A DNA stretch of 55,339 nucleotides from Nostoc linckia FACHB-104 (GTDB lineage Bacteria; Cyanobacteriota; Cyanobacteriia; Cyanobacteriales; Nostocaceae): NCBI RefSeq assembly GCF_014696615.1, contig NZ_JACJQJ010000054.1, positions 1 through 55,339 of the forward strand, in the 5' to 3' direction. How positions within the stretch are numbered: position 1 is the stretch's first letter; each line of letters starts with the position of its first letter. This document shows positions 50,950-55,339 of the stretch, piece after piece. The notes under the pieces were generated by a model, which worked only from the letters and a program-made list of their open reading frames with translations, was not told where the DNA came from and searched no databases. A program made the translations under genes and the position numbers.

Positions 50950-51903
50950 ATGACAAAACTAATTTTACCGATAGAGCTTGCTACTGAGATTGAGCCAAAT
51001 CTACCATCAGATACAAAATTTGTCCGGGTAGATAGTGATGGTAATTTTGATGGCGATCCTAGTGATGCTGAAGTTTATCTCAATGGGTTTAAATTAAAGC
51101 CCACAACTCTACATAAAGTGCTAGAAACTGCACCGAGAATACGTTGGCAACAAACTCCTAGTGCGGGTGTCAATCATATTCTCACGCCCACTTTTCTGGA
51201 ACACGATATTATCCTAACTAATGGCGCAGGGGTTCATGCAATTCCCATTTCGGAATTTGTTTTGAGTTTGATTCTTTATCACGCCAAGCAGTTACGAGAA
51301 TTGCAAGCGGCTCACGATCAACAGCATTGGCGCAAAAGCTGGTTAGTACTACCAGAGTTAGCAAATTCCACTGTATTAATTCTCGGTACTGGGAATATAG
51401 GACAAGCGATCGCATCTCGTCTGAAAGTATTCGGAACGCGAGTTTGGGGTGGTCGTCGTCGTCCGGAAGCGCTACCAAATTTTGATAAAATTGTCGCTCA
51501 AAATGAATGGCACGCCTTGTTACCAGAAGTTGACTATTTAGTTGTCGCCACACCTCTGACACCAGAAACCAAAGCTTTAATTGATGAAGAAGTACTGCGA
51601 TCGCTCCCTAATCATGGTTATTTAATTAATGTTGGTCGCGGTGCGGTTGTGGATGAATCAGCATTAACTAAAGCACTAACTGAAGGCTGGATTGGAGGTG
51701 CAGCATTAGACACTGTTTCTATTGAACCCCTACCGCCAGAAAGCCCTCTGTGGTCGTTACCTAATCTCTTAATTACACCTCATACTTCCGCAATTTCCCC
51801 AGCATTAAAAGAGCGCATCGCCGCCTTATTTCTGGATAATTTAGAGCGTTTCCGAAATGGTCAACCTTTACGGAATATAGTCAACAAGCAAGCAGGATAC
51901 TAA
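50950..51903 (+). CDS. D-2-hydroxyacid dehydrogenase
   Basis: 317 aa NAD(P)-dependent dehydrogenase of the phosphoglycerate-dehydrogenase fold. The Rossmann motif is ILGTGNIGQAIASRLKVFGTRVWG, followed by the VATPLTPETKALI segment and NVGRGAVVDESALTKAL; the catalytic His is in LLITPHTSAISP. It resembles GhrA-type glyoxylate/hydroxypyruvate reductases. It might reduce an oxo acid released by the dioxygenase upstream; this is inference from linkage. Confidence 0.86.
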   Translation: MTKLILPIELATEIEPNLPSDTKFVRVDSDGNFDGDPSDAEVYLNGFKLKPTTLHKVLETAPRIRWQQTPSAGVNHILTPTFLEHDIILTNGAGVHAIPISEFVLSLILYHAKQLRELQAAHDQQHWRKSWLVLPELANSTVLILGTGNIGQAIASRLKVFGTRVWGGRRRPEALPNFDKIVAQNEWHALLPEVDYLVVATPLTPETKALIDEEVLRSLPNHGYLINVGRGAVVDESALTKALTEGWIGGAALDTVSIEPLPPESPLWSLPNLLITPHTSAISPALKERIAALFLDNLERFRNGQPLRNIVNKQAGY

Positions 51904-51937
51904 TACCAATTTCAAAAAAGAATGCGACAAATTGCAG

Positions 51938-51958
51938 GGGTACAGCAATGCTGTGCCC
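51938..51958. terminator. hairpin between convergent genes
   Basis: GGGTACAGCA (51938-51947) and TGCTGTGCCC (51949-51958) pair with one mismatch, between the hydroxyacid dehydrogenase (plus) and the alpha/beta hydrolase (minus). It is followed by TCTAATTTATTT. Confidence 0.55.
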
Positions 51959-51968
51959 TCTAATTTAT

Positions 51969-52946
51969 TTATAAACCTTTACTCTTTAACCAATTGATAA
52001 ATACGTTAGCAATAGCTAAATTACCCTGTTCCAGCATGGGTAAATGACCGTGACCAGGAAGTCCAACTTCCGGAAGCCAAATAAAATCACCCCGAAAGTA
52101 TTTTGCTGTTTCTGCGTCTACTTCATAAGGATGGCGTGTGTCTTGGTCGCCTGTAATCACACAGATGGGTATATTAAATAGTAGCTGCGGGTCGCCAATA
52201 TAAAGCCCTTGTCCTTCAACATTTCTGCGTTCGTTACTCATCCGCGCACTCTCAGCGACCAAACTGCGAAAATAATCTTCAAATGTTTCTTTGGGAAAAG
52301 TATCTGAGTTGGTGAAGTACTTCTTAGTATCTTCACGTGACTGGATACGTGGACGATCTTCAGGACAAGCCTCGTCAGAGTCTTTGGCGATCGCTGGTAA
52401 TAAATCGGCTGGTGGCCCTGGTGCAATCCCTATAATAGCTTTAACAAGTCGGGGATGGCTTTTTGCTATCTGCCAACCAACGACACCAGACATACTGTGT
52501 GTAAGAATGACAGATGGGCCAATCTGCTTGAGAAGTGCAAGTGCAGCATTGATTACCCTCTGATATGGCATCACAGGAAAGTTAGGTACAAAGCCCGACC
52601 GACCATGCCCTGGCCAATCAACAATATAGGTTTTCCAGCCTTGTTCTGCTAGATACACTCCCCAACCTGGTCGACGATCGGGTGTTTGGACAAAGCAAGC
52701 ACCTGTATGAAAGCCGCCATGTAAAAGCACAATAGGAACCGGATTTTGGTTATGTGTTGGGTTGTAATACTGAACGTACATTTGGTACGGAATTTCACCA
52801 ACAAAAAATTCAGTTTTAGTGTATAAATTTATTCTTTTTATATCCTTTTGATGAACGTAACATTTCTCAAAAAGGTAAGTGTTGCAGGTATATCTGATAG
52901 TGAAACTACTGAGCTTGACCAACTTTTGTGGCTTCAGGCACTTCAA
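51969..52946 (-). CDS. Alpha/beta-hydrolase-fold esterase or lactonase
   Basis: Up to 325 aa. The oxyanion segment is [14 protein letters not shown], the GHGRSG turn follows, the nucleophile Ser is in [11 protein letters not shown], and a late GHGHLPMLE carries the catalytic His. The start is unclear: TTG at 52946 overlaps the carbonic anhydrase gene by 41 bases, an ATG at 52781 gives 270 aa but cuts into likely conserved N-terminal sequence ([14 protein letters not shown]). It is the second gene of a minus-strand pair after the carbonic anhydrase. The substrate is unknown. Confidence 0.78.
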   Translation of the reverse strand: MKCLKPQKLVKLSSFTIRYTCNTYLFEKCYVHQKDIKRINLYTKTEFFVGEIPYQMYVQYYNPTHNQNPVPIVLLHGGFHTGACFVQTPDRRPGWGVYLAEQGWKTYIVDWPGHGRSGFVPNFPVMPYQRVINAALALLKQIGPSVILTHSMSGVVGWQIAKSHPRLVKAIIGIAPGPPADLLPAIAKDSDEACPEDRPRIQSREDTKKYFTNSDTFPKETFEDYFRSLVAESARMSNERRNVEGQGLYIGDPQLLFNIPICVITGDQDTRHPYEVDAETAKYFRGDFIWLPEVGLPGHGHLPMLEQGNLAIANVFINWLKSKGL

Positions 52947-53487
52947 TTAATTGCCCAGTTTTCACATCATAAATATAACCATAAATAGGAATTTCTGGGG
53001 GAACTAACGGATGCAAACGAATCCTTTGCACATCTGCGTAAACACTTTGAGCCAAATCATCAATAGTCAACCAATTGATAAACTTACCTTCGTTTGCTCC
53101 TGGCCCAGATCCAATATCAGACCAACCATTTTCATCTAGTTTGGCTGTTTTGAGGCTACTAGCAAGTAAGTTACCCATGATGTCATTCGTAAAGGTTTCC
53201 ATCCCACAATTAGTATGATGAATTACAAACCATTCACGAGTCCCAAGTAGTTTGTAAGAAATCACTAAAGAGCGAATTGCATCATCGCTAGCACGTCCAC
53301 CTGCATTGCGAATTACATGAGCATCCCCTTCCGCTAGTCCAGCAAATTTAGCTGGGTCAAGTCTCGCATCCATGCAAGTGAGAATTGCAAACCGACGAGC
53401 TGGGGGTATGGTGAGATTACCTAAATCACCGAAGTTTTGAGTGTAAGTAAGATTAGCCGCCAGAACTTCTTCTACAATTTGGCTCAT
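52906..53487 (-). CDS. Beta-class carbonic anhydrase
   Basis: 193 aa zinc enzyme interconverting CO2 and bicarbonate. Zinc ligands C38 (in CMDARLDP), H91 and C94 (HHTNCGM), and the D40-R42 dyad are in place. It lacks a carboxysome-type extension and resembles the small Rv1284-like group, some of which act on CS2 or carbonyl sulfide. In a sulfur cluster a COS or CS2 hydrolase role should be considered; that is inference. It overlaps the start of the alpha/beta hydrolase gene. Confidence 0.86.
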   Translation of the reverse strand: MSQIVEEVLAANLTYTQNFGDLGNLTIPPARRFAILTCMDARLDPAKFAGLAEGDAHVIRNAGGRASDDAIRSLVISYKLLGTREWFVIHHTNCGMETFTNDIMGNLLASSLKTAKLDENGWSDIGSGPGANEGKFINWLTIDDLAQSVYADVQRIRLHPLVPPEIPIYGYIYDVKTGQLIEVPEATKVGQAQ

Positions 53488-53682
53488 TTTGAATTTGTAT
53501 AAGTCAGCATTTGATTCACAAAAAAAGCTTGATTACCATCTATTAACCCTAGTTTTGATAAAATCATTCATTAAACTACAGTAACTTGATAGGTATTAGC
53601 TATTTTATCAAGAGTAATTTGCCACAAATTCGTATAAAAAGCAAGTTAGAGGACTCCAAAAAATAAATTATTCTGCTGAAAG

Positions 53683-53727
53683 TTGTTGACGGTTGACTGT
53701 TCAATGTACAAGGTCAACCGTCAACAA
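53683..53727. repeat. perfect 15-bp inverted repeat
   Basis: TTGTTGACGGTTGAC (53683-53697) pairs exactly with GTCAACCGTCAACAA (53713-53727) around 15 bases. It lies after the fourth binding-protein gene and before the carbonic anhydrase gene on the minus strand. It may be a terminator or a dispersed element. Confidence 0.6.
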
Positions 53728-53761
53728 TAGAGATGGAATATTTTTTTACTTCAGAAAAGCT

Positions 53762-54853
53762 TTACCATTTCTGGTCAGGAACCCAGTTGTAGTTTTTATC
53801 TTTGACATCAATTTTCTTGGGAATAACTTTGAGTTCATAGAAGCTATCTGCCATATTTTGTAAGCCTGAGAGAACTTCATCAGTTACAGGTAATACTTTG
53901 CGATCGCCTCCGCGCTCCTCTACGATGTTCATTGTTGCTAAGTCAACTTTGTAGAGTTTGGAAAGTAGTTTGGCTGAGTCTTTGTAATTGTTTTTCGCCC
54001 AACTACCTGCTTTTTCCAGTTCTTGCAAAATTATTTTCACAATATCTGGATGATCGCGGACAAAATCGGGTGCAGCGTAATAAAATCCTGGACTTTCTAC
54101 AGCAGCTTTTTCGCCAAATACTGTAGTATTGTCTGCCAATAAACGAGTCCGCAGCTTACGTTCAGCTTCTGCAGTATAAGGGTCCCAAATTACCCATGCG
54201 TCAAAATCACCACGTTCAAAGGCTGGTAAAGCTTCAGCTGGAGTGAGATATACAGGTTGAATATCTGTGTATTTCAAACCGACTTTTTCTAAAGCACGCA
54301 CGATCATATATTGCGAACTTGCACCTTTAGCAAAAGCGACTTTCTTACCTTTTAAATCAGCAAGAGTTTTCAGCGGTGAATTTTCTTTCACCAGGATGGC
54401 GGAACTTCTAGTACTACTTGTACTTGCAGCCACTCGCACGAAAGGTTTGTCAGCAGCTTGAGCAAAGACGCTTCCTGTACCACCACCACCACCGAAAACG
54501 ATCGCACCTACACCCATCCCTTCAAGTAAAGGTGCAGTTGAGGAAAATTCATTCCAGGTGACAGAAATACCTTGAGGTTGCAAACGCTTCTCTAGGCTAC
54601 CTTGGGCTTTAAGGATATTCAGCAGCGCCATCCCTTTTTGATGCCCCATTTTCAACACGGTTAACTTGCTGGCTTGGGGTTTTTCTGCTGGTGCATTCGC
54701 TGAATTACTGGGGGCGCAAGATGCGATCGCAAAACTCAAGCCTAACCCGATGACAAATAATAAGGGTGCGGCTCTTTTAAAAAGAGAAAGAATGAAGTTA
54801 GACAAGCATTGGGAGTGATGGTGGAGTAATAGAGCAGCGAGCTTGAGTGACAC
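53762..54853 (-). CDS. Sulfonate-type ABC substrate-binding lipoprotein, copy 4
   Basis: SsuA/TauA-family lipoprotein, up to 363 aa, nearly the same as copy 1 from KMGHQKG to the end KDKNYNWVPDQKW, with the same FGGGGGTGSVFAQ and FERGDFDAWVIWDPY motifs and lipobox IASC. The N-terminus is problematic: the GTG at 54853 and the first 15-18 codons lie in the tail of a transposase remnant on the same strand, and only from about SNFILSLFKRAAPLL does it resemble copy 1. A TTG at 54805 is another possible start. The native promoter and start may have been replaced by the insertion. Confidence 0.8.
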   Translation of the reverse strand: MSLKLAALLLHHHSQCLSNFILSLFKRAAPLLFVIGLGLSFAIASCAPSNSANAPAEKPQASKLTVLKMGHQKGMALLNILKAQGSLEKRLQPQGISVTWNEFSSTAPLLEGMGVGAIVFGGGGGTGSVFAQAADKPFVRVAASTSSTRSSAILVKENSPLKTLADLKGKKVAFAKGASSQYMIVRALEKVGLKYTDIQPVYLTPAEALPAFERGDFDAWVIWDPYTAEAERKLRTRLLADNTTVFGEKAAVESPGFYYAAPDFVRDHPDIVKIILQELEKAGSWAKNNYKDSAKLLSKLYKVDLATMNIVEERGGDRKVLPVTDEVLSGLQNMADSFYELKVIPKKIDVKDKNYNWVPDQKW

Positions 54854-55253
54854 GCTTCATCAAAGGAACAGCATCAAAATACAACGGCAGATGATTACGC
54901 TCATATTCTTGCCGTAAATGGAAGCGCCAATATTCATGCCAATCACCACTAATATGGAGGGAACGAAGACGTAACACAGCTTCCGCACCTGTTAGGCTCC
55001 ACCTGGCACCAGTGATATCCATCCTGTCTTTAACCAAGTGACGGCAAGCACCTTCAATTACTCCTGTGGCAATGGGATAACCTGCGTTTAAATAGCAGTC
55101 GTATTTGAGGTAAGCCTTGTTGTTAAGTAAATAATTAGCGCATTTATCAACATTCAAACGTTCTTGGGATGATAATTGTTGTAAAGTTGCACTGCGTCGC
55201 ATAAGCGAAGCAACCAGACTCGATTTTCCTTGAAGGATACCCGGATTTCTCAC
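54798..55253 (-). pseudogene. ISKra4-type transposase C-terminal remnant
   Basis: 151 codons matching the C-terminal third of ISKra4-family transposases: YLLNNKAYLKYDCYLNAGYP, IATGVIEGACRHLVKDRMD and TGARWSLTGAEAVLRLRSL are characteristic. The catalytic N-terminal two thirds are absent; upstream DNA (55254-55339) has no transposase sequence. The last 20 codons overlap the start of the binding-protein gene in another frame. It is an inactive insertion-sequence relic at the end of the window. Confidence 0.82.
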
Positions 55254-55339
55254 GAGGGAGAAAAAAACACCTGGATTAGCCAGATTTAGGATAAATTAAT
55301 TGACACATTGTTGAATTCACCGCCGATTAAAAATATTTA

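Noticed and set aside
3715-54853. Recent large duplication bounded by binding-protein copies 1 and 4
   Set aside because: The two genes are similar but many silent and some amino acid differences are visible, so they are older paralogues and not fresh duplication ends.

Overview
The window comes from a filamentous, probably heterocyst-forming (Nostocales-type) cyanobacterium. The evidence is very frequent HIP1 octamers (GCGATCGC), degenerate heptanucleotide arrays between genes (GGGGATT-, GAATTAC- and TTTTAGA-type), and several families of dispersed palindromic repeats. The organism identification is inference. No rRNA, tRNA, CRISPR array or replication origin was seen.

Layout. 0-4.8 kb: a MetNIQ-type methionine importer with two MetQ paralogues, then the first of four sulfonate-type (SsuA/TauA) binding lipoproteins. 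5-9.6 kb: divergent sulfur-scavenging genes (SfnG/SsuD-like flavin monooxygenase plus ferritin-like partner; SsuB ATPase plus DszC/SfnB-like monooxygenase). 9.8-16.6 kb: a FosX-like epoxide hydrolase, an FAD-oxidoreductase/persulfide-dioxygenase fusion, a pentapeptide-repeat protein, a CadD-type transporter, an aminotransferase and a methyltransferase. 16.8-22.2 kb: a plus-strand group of a second binding lipoprotein, an AprA-like flavoprotein, a methyltransferase, an AprB-like 2x[4Fe-4S] ferredoxin and a HEAT-repeat protein. 22.2-31.2 kb: two TauE/SafE-type exporters, methyltransferases, an AtzH/HpxZ-like protein, an amidase, acetyltransferases and many gene remnants. 31.4-44.6 kb: a tandem rhodanese, a RibD-type deaminase, an FMO-like flavoprotein, aldo/keto reductase, ABC exporter, O-methyltransferase, Rieske protein, two GST-like proteins and a nitroreductase. 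44.6-55.3 kb: a third binding lipoprotein, an MFS transporter fused to a Coq4-like domain, a second SfnG/SsuD-like monooxygenase, a TauD-like dioxygenase, a hydroxyacid dehydrogenase, an alpha/beta hydrolase, a beta-carbonic anhydrase, the fourth binding lipoprotein and an ISKra4-type transposase remnant.

Together the genes read as an organosulfur scavenging and detoxification island. Binding proteins capture sulfonate- or sulfone-like compounds, flavin- and 2-oxoglutarate-dependent oxygenases release sulfite, TSUP permeases could export sulfite, and the persulfide dioxygenase and rhodanese handle sulfane sulfur. No SsuC-type permease and no SsuE-type flavin reductase is encoded in the window. 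A 10-bp motif, TAC(G/T)GTAAAT, occurs upstream of seven of these transcription units and is a candidate shared operator.

The most interesting items are the AprAB-like pair inside a sulfonate cluster, the FAD-oxidoreductase/persulfide-dioxygenase fusion, the MFS-Coq4 fusion with a substituted metal motif, the shared upstream motif, and a dispersed palindromic repeat that has entered a monooxygenase gene in frame. At least six remnants of genes sit between intact genes: argJ tail, MBL-fold protein, MFS transporter, NAD-binding oxidoreductase, HAD phosphatase and an NtaA/DszA-type monooxygenase. All similarity statements come from reading the sequence and recalling family motifs; no database search was run.
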